A stretch of 6,798 bases of DNA from positions 1 through 6,798 of the forward strand of contig JAVEEE010000485.1 in assembly GCA_030840615.1 (NCBI GenBank). Direction: 5' to 3'. The notes beneath the pieces are model-generated. The model saw nothing but the letters and a program-made list of their open reading frames with translations, did not search any database and was not told the DNA's origin. Each line of letters starts with the position of its first letter. The first letter of the stretch is position 1. Positions 1 through 5,501 of this stretch are shown here, piece after piece. Source of the DNA: Frankiaceae bacterium (GTDB taxonomy: Bacteria; Actinomycetota; Actinomycetes; JAFAQI01). The translations under genes and the position numbers were made by a program.

Positions 1-139
1 GGACAGCGGAGCCGACGGCAGCCTGTCCGGCGGCTTCTCGACGGCGTCGGTGGCGGTCTACGCAGTGACCGCCGGCGACTGGGCCGGGGTCGGTGCGGAC
101 TCCGCCACGCTGACGGCTTTTGCGACCTGCCGCGGGTGA
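1..139 (+). CDS. C-terminal fragment of a probable secreted protein (5' end outside window)
   Basis: The frame whose first complete codon is at position 2 is open from the window edge to a TGA at 137-139 and gives 45 residues. Third codon positions are overwhelmingly G or C, as expected for real coding sequence here. The fragment is rich in Gly, Ala, Ser and Thr, has alternating hydrophobic residues (ASVAVYAV) and ends in SATLTAFATCRG. From memory, a W...(A/T)TLTA.A.C ending recurs at the C-termini of actinobacterial extracellular beta-sandwich proteins, so a secreted protein is likely. No function can be assigned from 45 residues. Its stop overlaps an in-frame GTG (136-138) of the next reading frame as GTGA, so it may be cotranscribed with the HTH/LAGLIDADG-like gene. 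Confidence is moderate that this is a real gene end and low on its nature. Confidence 0.55.
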   Translation, partial: DSGADGSLSGGFSTASVAVYAVTAGDWAGVGADSATLTAFATCRG

Positions 140-213
140 CTGCGTTCCCAGGCGCCTCGCGGCCTGTGGACGGGCGCCGGATTTCGTCGGTGCCCGTGGT
201 GACGATCGATGTC

Positions 214-1161
214 ATGAACGATCATCAACGCCGCATCGCCCGCGCTCGACTGCTTCGGCGCGAGGGCAAGACCTACGACGAGATCCGCGCGGTTCTCGGG
301 CCTGCCTCAAAGGATCAGCTTGAACGCTGGCTTCGCGGAATAGCCCGCCCACCAGAGACCTATCGGTCGTGCCCAAAGCCGGATCTGCGACGAGATTGCC
401 GGCGCCTTCGTGCCAATGGCCACACCTATGAGGAAATAGCCGCGCGGACCGGCGCCTCGAAGGGATCGTTGAGCCTATGGCTCCGGGACGTGCGGGGCGC
501 ACCGTCCATTCGTCAACGCAAGACAGCCCGTCCGTCTCGCCGAGAGCTGCCGTATGCGCGGGCGGCTCGAGCGGCGGCCGACTGCACAAGGGCGAAGCGC
601 AGAACCATTGCGGCCCACGCCCTGGGCTCTGTGTCGGCACGGGAGCTGCTGATGGCCGGAGTGGCGCTGTATCTGGCCGAGGGAAGTAAGGCCAAACCTT
701 GGCGGCCGCGGGATCGTCAAGTGGTGTTCATCAATAGTGATCCGGCGATCCTGTACGTCTTCCTTGCGTGGTTGGACCTCATTGGTGTCGCAGAATCGCG
801 GCGCACCTATCGACTCTCGATTCACGAGTCTGCGGATACCGCCGTTCACGAGGCGTGGTGGGCCAAGTCGCTTGGATTGGACGTCAGGAGTTTTCGCCGC
901 GCCTCTCTCAAGAGACACAAGCCATTGACTGTTCGCAAGAACACCGGAGACAACTACCACGGGTGCCTCGTCGTACGTGTACTCCGGCCTGCGGCTCTAT
1001 ACGACGCCGTCGAAGGCTGGTGGCAGCGCCTGGTTTGCGAATCGACGGCTTTGCGTTCAGAGTCCGTAGGCTGCTCTCAAGGCAGTCCCGGGTGGTCTAA
1101 TGGCATGACGCGGCCTTTTGGTGGCTTGAGATGGGGGTTCGAATCCTCCCCCGGGAGCTGA
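214..1161 (+). CDS. Tandem HTH / LAGLIDADG-like endonuclease-fold protein, running into tRNA-Gln
   Basis: From ATG 214 this is 315 residues. Residues about 10-41 and 63-92 are two similar HTH segments (GKTYDEIRAVLGPASKDQLERW; GHTYEEIAARTGASKGSLSLW), apparently an internal duplication. A basic linker (about 98-135) leads to one LAGLIDADG-like helix, ALYLAEGSK (about 151-159, acidic Glu156). Next come FINSDP, SIHESAD, a LKRHKPLTVRKN block and YHGCLVVRV, ending near EGWWQRLV. I recognise this arrangement from actinobacterial hypothetical proteins of unknown function. One LAGLIDADG motif would imply a homodimer. WhiA is a known precedent for joining LAGLIDADG and HTH domains in a regulator, but this is not WhiA. 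The last 25 residues (from about 291) are encoded by tRNA-Gln and are probably not native. Codons such as ATA, AGT, TTT, TCA and CTT are commoner than in its neighbours, suggesting transfer or relaxed selection. The start is uncertain: 214 fits the first HTH with a weak GGTGA 11 bases upstream, while GTG 136 or 190 would add up to 26 unremarkable residues. Confidence 0.72.
   Translation: MNDHQRRIARARLLRREGKTYDEIRAVLGPASKDQLERWLRGIARPPETYRSCPKPDLRRDCRRLRANGHTYEEIAARTGASKGSLSLWLRDVRGAPSIRQRKTARPSRRELPYARAARAAADCTRAKRRTIAAHALGSVSARELLMAGVALYLAEGSKAKPWRPRDRQVVFINSDPAILYVFLAWLDLIGVAESRRTYRLSIHESADTAVHEAWWAKSLGLDVRSFRRASLKRHKPLTVRKNTGDNYHGCLVVRVLRPAALYDAVEGWWQRLVCESTALRSESVGCSQGSPGWSNGMTRPFGGLRWGFESSPGS
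1067..1072 (+). promoter_or_regulatory. Possible -10 element for tRNA-Gln
   Basis: TAGGCT matches the actinobacterial TANNNT -10 pattern and would start transcription about 6 bases before the mature tRNA 5' end. The only -35-like sequence nearby, TCGACG at 1042-1047, is 19 bases upstream and weak. The element lies inside the upstream reading frame. It is a tentative call from sequence pattern and position only. Confidence 0.3.
1086..1157 (+). tRNA. tRNA-Gln (anticodon UUG)
   Basis: The 72-base sequence folds as a tRNA. The acceptor stem TCCCGGG (1086-1092) pairs perfectly with CCCGGGA (1150-1156), with G1157 as discriminator. The D arm is GTC/GAC (1095-1097/1107-1109) with the conserved GG at 1102-1103. 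The anticodon loop TTTTGGT (1116-1122) places TTG at 1118-1120. The T stem GGGGG/CCTCC has one G-T pair and loop TTCGAAT (1138-1144). The U1-A72 pair and G73 fit known glutamine identity elements. CCA is not encoded (CTG follows), so a CCA-adding enzyme is needed. The anticodon stem is weak, with a C-T mismatch at its outer pair (1111/1127) and a G-T pair at 1112/1126. A tRNA-Gln just upstream of glmU also occurs in mycobacteria. The gene lies wholly within the 3' end of the HTH/LAGLIDADG-like reading frame, on the same strand. Confidence 0.93.
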
Positions 1162-1168
1162 CGCACTG

Positions 1169-1214
1169 CGGGCCCTGATCGAATCGTTCCTCGATAGTCT
1201 GATGGCCCGATCGA
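1169..1214 (+). repeat. Short inverted and direct repeat between tRNA-Gln and glmU
   Basis: CGGGCC (1169-1174) is the exact inverse of GGCCCG (1204-1209), and within it ATCGA (1178-1182) can pair with TCGAT (1191-1195), so the RNA could form a two-part hairpin. The same segments also form an imperfect direct repeat: GGCCCTGATCGA (1171-1182) and GGCCCGATCGA (1204-1214). A TTCTTTT tract begins 8 bases after the outer stem. It could be a weak terminator or attenuator behind the tRNA, a tRNA trailer processing structure, or chance. The outer loop is long and interrupted, so confidence is low. Confidence 0.3.
1195..1200 (+). promoter_or_regulatory. Possible -10 element for glmU-prs
   Basis: TAGTCT fits TANNNT and lies 33 bases upstream of the glmU GTG, which would give a leader of roughly 25-28 bases. 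No good -35 is seen at 16-19 bases; the corresponding sequence is G/C-rich (around GCCCTG, 1172-1177). It sits inside the small repeat between the tRNA and glmU. Transcription from the tRNA promoter could also reach glmU. Confidence 0.35.
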
Positions 1215-1233
1215 CCGTTCTTTTGGAGCTTGC

Positions 1234-2721
1234 GTGACCGACGCTCGTCCGGCGGCCGTGGTGGTGCTGGCTGCGGGGCAGGGGCGGCGGATGAAGTCGG
1301 CCACGCCGAAGGTGCTGCACGCGATGTGCGGGCGACCGCTGCTGGGCCACGTGCTCGCCGCCATCGCGCCGCTCAAGCCGGGGCGCACCCTCGTCGTACT
1401 CGGTCACGAACGAGACCAGGTCGAGGGCTTCCTCGCCGATGCGCTGCCCGGCGCGCAGATCGTCGACCAGGACGAGCAGAACGGCACCGGCCACGCCGCG
1501 CGGCTCGCACTCGACACCGCCGCTGATCTCACCGGGACGGTTCTCGTCATGCATGGCGACACCCCGTTGTTCACGACCGAGACACTCACCGCCGTGCTCG
1601 CGCGACACACCGAGGCCGGCGCCGACGCGACCATGCTCACCGCGGTCATGCCCGACCCCACCAACTACGGGCGGGTCACGCGCGACGCCGACGGCCATGT
1701 CACAGGCATCGTCGAGGACCGCGACGCCGACGAACGGATCAAAGAGATCCAGGAGATCTGCACCGGTGTCTACGCCTTCGACGCGACCGTCCTCCGCGAC
1801 ACCCTGGCCCGCATCGCCGCGGACAACGTGCAGGGCGAGGAATACCTCACGGACGCCATCGGCCTGCTCGTCGCCGACGGCAAGTCAGTCGTGAGTGTCG
1901 TCGCCGACGACTGGCAGGAGACGCTCGGCGTCAACGACCGCATCCAGCTCGCGGACGCCCGCCGCATCATGCGCGACCGCATCGTCGCTCACTGGATGCG
2001 GGAGGGTGTCACGATCACCGACCCGCTCACGACATGGATGGGCGTCAACGTCAGGCTCGAGCCCGACGTCACGCTTCACCAGAACACCCAGTTGCACGGG
2101 ACGACCACGATCCGCGGCGGCGCCACGGTGGGACCCGACTGCACCCTGACCAACACACTCGTCGAGCGCGACGCCACCGTCGTCAAGTCGCACTGCGACG
2201 GCGCACAGATCGGCGCAGGCGCGTCGGTAGGCCCTTACAGCTACTTACGGTCCGGCACTGTCCTCGGCGCCGGCGCCAAGATCGGCGCGTTCGTCGAGAC
2301 CAAGAAGGCCGACATAGGTGCCGACAGCAAGGTGCCGCACCTGACCTACGTCGGCGACGCGACCATCGGCTCTGGTGCCAACATCGGCGCCGGCACGGTC
2401 TTCGTCAACTACGACGGTGTCGACAAGCACCACACCACCGTCGGCGACGCGGCCTTCGTGGGCTCCGGCTCGATGCTCGTGGGCCCGCGCGACGTGGGCG
2501 CTGGCGCCTACGTCGCCGCCGGCTCGGTGATCACCGACGACGTCCCGGCCGGGGCAATGGGGGTCGGCCGGGCGCGGCAGCGCAACGTGCTCGGCTGGGT
2601 TTTCCGGCGACGCGCCGGGTCCAGATCGGCCGACGCCGCCCGGCAGGCAGGGGCAGACGGCACAATGGCCGAAGAGAGCAAAGCGAGTACCGACGAGGCC
2701 CAGCAGGGGGATCAGCCGTGA
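1234..2721 (+). CDS. glmU: Bifunctional UDP-GlcNAc pyrophosphorylase / GlcN-1-P N-acetyltransferase
   Basis: This cytoplasmic enzyme acetylates glucosamine-1-phosphate with acetyl-CoA and then couples the product to UTP, giving UDP-GlcNAc for peptidoglycan. The N-terminal uridylyltransferase domain (about 1-235) shows LAAGQGRRM (12-20), PKVLH (25-29), NGTGHA (83-88), HGDTPL (metal-binding Asp109), GEEYLTD and the linker DDWQETLGVND. The C-terminal left-handed beta-helix (about 255-460) has hexapeptide repeats, KVPHLTYVGD with the expected catalytic His369, NIGAGT, NYDG and the terminal GVGRARQRN. The 495 residues match actinobacterial GlmU, which carries a disordered polar tail like the last 40 residues here. 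The nucleotide loop normally reads GTRM; here Thr is Arg. GTG at 1234 is chosen because GGAG lies 5 bases upstream and the Rossmann strand follows directly. The stop overlaps the prs start by 4 bases. Confidence 0.98.
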   Translation: MTDARPAAVVVLAAGQGRRMKSATPKVLHAMCGRPLLGHVLAAIAPLKPGRTLVVLGHERDQVEGFLADALPGAQIVDQDEQNGTGHAARLALDTAADLTGTVLVMHGDTPLFTTETLTAVLARHTEAGADATMLTAVMPDPTNYGRVTRDADGHVTGIVEDRDADERIKEIQEICTGVYAFDATVLRDTLARIAADNVQGEEYLTDAIGLLVADGKSVVSVVADDWQETLGVNDRIQLADARRIMRDRIVAHWMREGVTITDPLTTWMGVNVRLEPDVTLHQNTQLHGTTTIRGGATVGPDCTLTNTLVERDATVVKSHCDGAQIGAGASVGPYSYLRSGTVLGAGAKIGAFVETKKADIGADSKVPHLTYVGDATIGSGANIGAGTVFVNYDGVDKHHTTVGDAAFVGSGSMLVGPRDVGAGAYVAAGSVITDDVPAGAMGVGRARQRNVLGWVFRRRAGSRSADAARQAGADGTMAEESKASTDEAQQGDQP

Positions 2722-3698
2722 CCGGCATCAAGACCACCGGCGAGAAGACCCTGATGCTCTTCTCCGGCCGGGCCCACCCGGAGCTCACCGACGAGATCGC
2801 CCATCAGCTCGACATCTCCGTCAGTCCCACCGACATCCGCGACTTCGCCGACGGCGAGATCTACGCACGCTTCAACGAGTCGGTCCGCGGGTGCGACGCC
2901 TTCGTCGTCGAAGCCATGACGACACCGGTCAACCAGTGGCTCATGGAGACGCTGATCATGTGCGACGCGCTCAAGCGCGGGTCGGCCAAGCGGATCACCG
3001 TCGTCCTGCCCTACTACCCCTACGCCCGGCAGGACAAGAAGAGCCGCGGCCGCGAGCCGATCTCGGCGCGGCTCGTCGCCGATCTCTACAAGACGGCCGG
3101 GGCCGATCGCATTCTCACCGTCGACCTGCACACCAGCCAGATCCAGGGCTTCTTCAACGGTCCGGTCGACCACCTGTTCGCGCTGCCGCTGCTCGCGCAA
3201 CACGTCGCGGACAACTACGACACCAGCAACGTCACCGTCGTCGCCCCCGACTCCGGCCGGGTCCGGGTCGCCGAGCGGTGGACCGATCGGCTCGGCGGCA
3301 CGCCGCTGGCGTTCATCCACAAGACCCGTGACCTCAACGTCGCCAACTCGGTAGTCGCCAACCGCGTCGTCGGTGAAGTCGCCGGCCGTACCTGTGTGCT
3401 GGTCGACGACATGATCGACACCGCCGGCACCATCACCAAGGCTGCCGAAGCGTTGTTCAACGACGGTGCTGCATCCGTCGTCGTCGCAGCGACCCATGGG
3501 GTGCTGTCCGGCCCCGCCGTCGACCGGTTGAAGAACAGCCGTATCAGCGAGGTCGTCCTCACCAACACGCTGCCGATCGGTCCCGACCAGCAGTTCGACA
3601 AGCTCACCGTCATCTCCATCGCGCCGCTCGTAGCCCGCGCGATCAGCGAGGTCTTCGCCGACGGCTCCGTCACCTCGCTGTTCGACGGGAACGCCTGA
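2718..3698 (+). CDS. prs: Ribose-phosphate pyrophosphokinase (PRPP synthase, class I)
   Basis: This cytoplasmic enzyme transfers pyrophosphate from ATP to ribose-5-phosphate, giving PRPP for purine, pyrimidine, histidine, tryptophan and NAD synthesis. The product is 326 residues, close to the usual length of about 315-330. Visible motifs are FADGEIYARFNESVRG near the N-terminus, RQDKKSRGREPIS (104-116), the catalytic DLHTSQIQGFF (His138), the flexible-loop HKTRD (Lys202 and Arg204, matching E. coli Lys194 and Arg196) and the PRPP-binding loop DDMIDTAGT (230-238). Most enzymes have DTGGT there, so Ala236 is a mild variant. The frame is open well upstream inside glmU, but GTG 2718 is favoured because AGGGGG (2705-2710) lies 7 bases before it, the family N-terminus follows, and GTGA overlaps the glmU stop. 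Translation is therefore probably coupled to glmU. Confidence 0.97.
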   Translation: MTGIKTTGEKTLMLFSGRAHPELTDEIAHQLDISVSPTDIRDFADGEIYARFNESVRGCDAFVVEAMTTPVNQWLMETLIMCDALKRGSAKRITVVLPYYPYARQDKKSRGREPISARLVADLYKTAGADRILTVDLHTSQIQGFFNGPVDHLFALPLLAQHVADNYDTSNVTVVAPDSGRVRVAERWTDRLGGTPLAFIHKTRDLNVANSVVANRVVGEVAGRTCVLVDDMIDTAGTITKAAEALFNDGAASVVVAATHGVLSGPAVDRLKNSRISEVVLTNTLPIGPDQQFDKLTVISIAPLVARAISEVFADGSVTSLFDGNA

Positions 3699-3708
3699 CC
3701 TCGCTGCC

Positions 3709-5331
3709 CTACATGCAGAAGAAGCCGCTGTGCCGCATGGCTCGGCGGTCGGCCAACCGGTACGGCGAGTGCACGGTCGCCGGACCCGCCTCTACCTCCG
3801 CCGCGATGCGCTCCCACTGCAGCGCCGGCCGGGTGACCATCTTGTCCCTGCTCGAGTAGCGCGAGGGCGAGGAGTTGCCCTCGACGAACTTGGCCTGCGA
3901 CACCTCCTTCGCGTGTGGGCCGGTGTAGCTCAGGATGTAGAGGCCCAGGTCGATGTCGACGACGTAGATCAGCCCGTTCTGCACCACCGGGTAGCTCCAC
4001 ATCGCACCGGTCCACGGTGGCGCGCTCGAGCCGGGCTTCGTGGTGTCGGTCGGCAGCAGTCCGGGCGTGTCCTTCGGCGGGAAGAACAGCCGGGCGTCAC
4101 GCAGTTTCGGCGTGAACGACGGCGTCGGCACGTAAGCGCCGTCCTCGAACGGGTGGGCTGGGTCCGTCAGGTCCACCGCACGCAGACCGCCGCTGTAGTA
4201 CGTCATCAGTGCGACGTCAGGGAACAGCGTCGGGTTGTGCGAGCTGAACGTGCCGTTCTTCTCCCCGCACTTCTGCGGGTCGTTCTCCGGGAGCTTGAAC
4301 TCGCCCACCTGGGTGGCGCCGCCGTCGCTGTCGAGCTTGGCGGTGCGCAGCCAACCGAACGGGCAACCGTGACCGGCGTTGCCGTACTCCTCCTGGGTGA
4401 AGAACACGTAGGGCCGCTTGCCGGCGAACGGCACCGCGCTGTGCACGTTGTGGCCGTCGTCGAAGTGGCCGATGCCGACAGGATGCGCGACACCCACACC
4501 GGCGGCGGGCGGGTTCGCGAGCATCGAGGTGTCGAGCTCGTAGTAGCCCCAGTCCCAGGTGGCCATGTAGGCACGCGTCCCGTCGTCGCTCACCGCCAGC
4601 GAGTGCAGGTAACCCGAGCCGCTTTCGTCGGCAAAGTCGACGGTCTTCTGCGTCTGGTCGATGCCGAGGTCGTAGACGCCGGCCAGTGCGGGGCTGGCCG
4701 GGTCCGTCAGGTCGATGACCATGAGGTCCGGGGAGTAGATCGTGAACGTGACGTAGGCCAGCGCCCGGCCGGGGTGCGCCGGGTCCTTCCAGAGGAAGAA
4801 CTCGTGCGGAGCCCGCGGGCCGAAGTCATAGGTGCTCAGCAGCTTGGGTTTCGTGCAGTCTGAGTGGATGTCGTAGATCTTGAGGTAGTTGATCGCGTCC
4901 GAGCCAGGTGTGTAGCCGTTGATGAACGGCGAGTAGCCCTCGACGACCAGGATGCCGAGGCCCGCATCGGCACGGATCTCCCGCTGCGTGGAGAGGCCCG
5001 TCGGGGGGATGATCCCGACCTGCGTCGGCTGGGTGGGCACGCTGGCGTCGACGACAGCGATGCCACCGTTGGGCCGGGTGGGCTCGTCCGCGCTGTTCGA
5101 GTAGTAACGGTCGCCCACGTAGACGCACTTGCCCGCGACGGCGATCGGAGAGTTCATTCCGCGCTGCTGGAGGTCGGTGTGGCCGACCAGCGTGAAGTTC
5201 CTGTCCAGCCCGTAGACCGAGGCGCTGCCGATGTTGGACGGTGGAGTCTTCGCCACGGCGGGGACGGCGACGACGGCCGCGGCTACAGCGGTCACGACGA
5301 GACCGGGACGCAGAATGTGGCGCAGTTTCAT
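3709..5331 (-). CDS. Exported LVIVD-repeat beta-propeller protein, function unknown
   Basis: The product is 540 residues from the ATG at 5331. It begins with a Sec signal peptide: basic MKLRHILRPG, hydrophobic residues 11-23 and a cleavage site after AVA (25-27). No lipobox cysteine follows, so it is probably secreted or wall-associated. The mature part has repeated propeller-like strands of the LVIVD type: GGIAVVDASVPTQP (89-102), YLKIYDIHSDC (149-159), DLMVIDLTDPASP (202-214) and GLRAVDLTDPAHP (382-394), plus a late GLIYVVDIDLGLYILSY. Recurring histidines (His176, His243, His294, His297, His365) and cysteines (69, 159, 323, 355) may bind metal or form disulfides; this is inference. The molecular function of LVIVD proteins is not known to me. 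ATG 5331 is preferred over an in-frame start at 5373 because GGGGTGA precedes it and the signal peptide starts there. It runs opposite to every other gene in the window. Confidence 0.85.
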   Translation of the reverse strand: MKLRHILRPGLVVTAVAAAVVAVPAVAKTPPSNIGSASVYGLDRNFTLVGHTDLQQRGMNSPIAVAGKCVYVGDRYYSNSADEPTRPNGGIAVVDASVPTQPTQVGIIPPTGLSTQREIRADAGLGILVVEGYSPFINGYTPGSDAINYLKIYDIHSDCTKPKLLSTYDFGPRAPHEFFLWKDPAHPGRALAYVTFTIYSPDLMVIDLTDPASPALAGVYDLGIDQTQKTVDFADESGSGYLHSLAVSDDGTRAYMATWDWGYYELDTSMLANPPAAGVGVAHPVGIGHFDDGHNVHSAVPFAGKRPYVFFTQEEYGNAGHGCPFGWLRTAKLDSDGGATQVGEFKLPENDPQKCGEKNGTFSSHNPTLFPDVALMTYYSGGLRAVDLTDPAHPFEDGAYVPTPSFTPKLRDARLFFPPKDTPGLLPTDTTKPGSSAPPWTGAMWSYPVVQNGLIYVVDIDLGLYILSYTGPHAKEVSQAKFVEGNSSPSRYSSRDKMVTRPALQWERIAAEVEAGPATVHSPYRLADRRAMRHSGFFCM

Positions 5332-5442
5332 GGTCACCCCAACGATCGATGTGCCGCAGCCCTTCGACGGCAACCTGGGGAGTCCTGCTCGGCACGGTCA
5401 GTCGCGCTCGGGCACCGTTTTCCCTGCTACCGCCCGGTCACC

Positions 5443-5448
5443 TAGACT
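5443..5448 (+). promoter_or_regulatory. Probable -10 element of the rplY-pth promoter
   Basis: TAGACT is a good actinobacterial -10. About 17-18 bases upstream is TTTCCC/TTCCCT (5419-5425), a poor -35. A start near 5455 would leave a leader of about 47 bases before rplY. General-stress (SigB-type) promoters carry GGGTA-like -10 boxes, which are absent, so housekeeping sigma is more likely. The opposite-strand promoter for the propeller gene must share this 170-bp region, but I could not identify it. Confidence 0.42.
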
Positions 5449-5501
5449 CGTCACTCGCCGCACCGGGCCGCCAGGCCTGCCCCGTCTGAGGAGTCACCGT
5501 C

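Noticed and set aside
475..960. Minus-strand open frame opposite the HTH/LAGLIDADG-like gene
   Set aside because: No recognisable motif, while the plus strand shows ordered family motifs across the same bases.
1138..1157. tRNA-Gln 3' end as an integrase attachment site
   Set aside because: No second copy of the tRNA 3' end and no integrase gene were seen in the window.
1057..1698. Minus-strand open frame spanning tRNA-Gln and the start of glmU
   Set aside because: It is antisense to both a tRNA and a clear glmU N-terminus and shows no domain.
2034..2717. Open extension of the prs frame back into glmU
   Set aside because: The extension is Arg-rich low-complexity out-of-frame glmU sequence; the family N-terminus and ribosome-binding site support GTG 2718.
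2712..3497. Minus-strand open frame (261 codons) opposite prs
   Set aside because: Composition is Gly/Asp/Val-rich with no motif, as expected for the complement of GC-rich coding DNA.
3699..3760. Shared terminator between prs and the propeller gene
   Set aside because: No convincing stem with a following T tract was found on either strand.
3730..4863. Long plus-strand open frame (377 codons) opposite the propeller gene
   Set aside because: Its translation is Arg/Val-rich with no recognisable domain, and it lies antisense to a gene with a signal peptide and LVIVD motifs. It is a by-product of high GC content.
202..5352. Shared 11-mer ACGATCGATGT at 202-212 and 5342-5352, each near a gene start
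   Set aside because: Many 11-base matches are expected by chance in a window of this size, and the core is a common palindrome; no third copy or spacing pattern was noticed.
5332..5442. Promoter for the minus-strand propeller gene
   Set aside because: TTGCCG with a 17-base spacer leads only to ATCGAT, a poor -10, so I did not list it as a feature.
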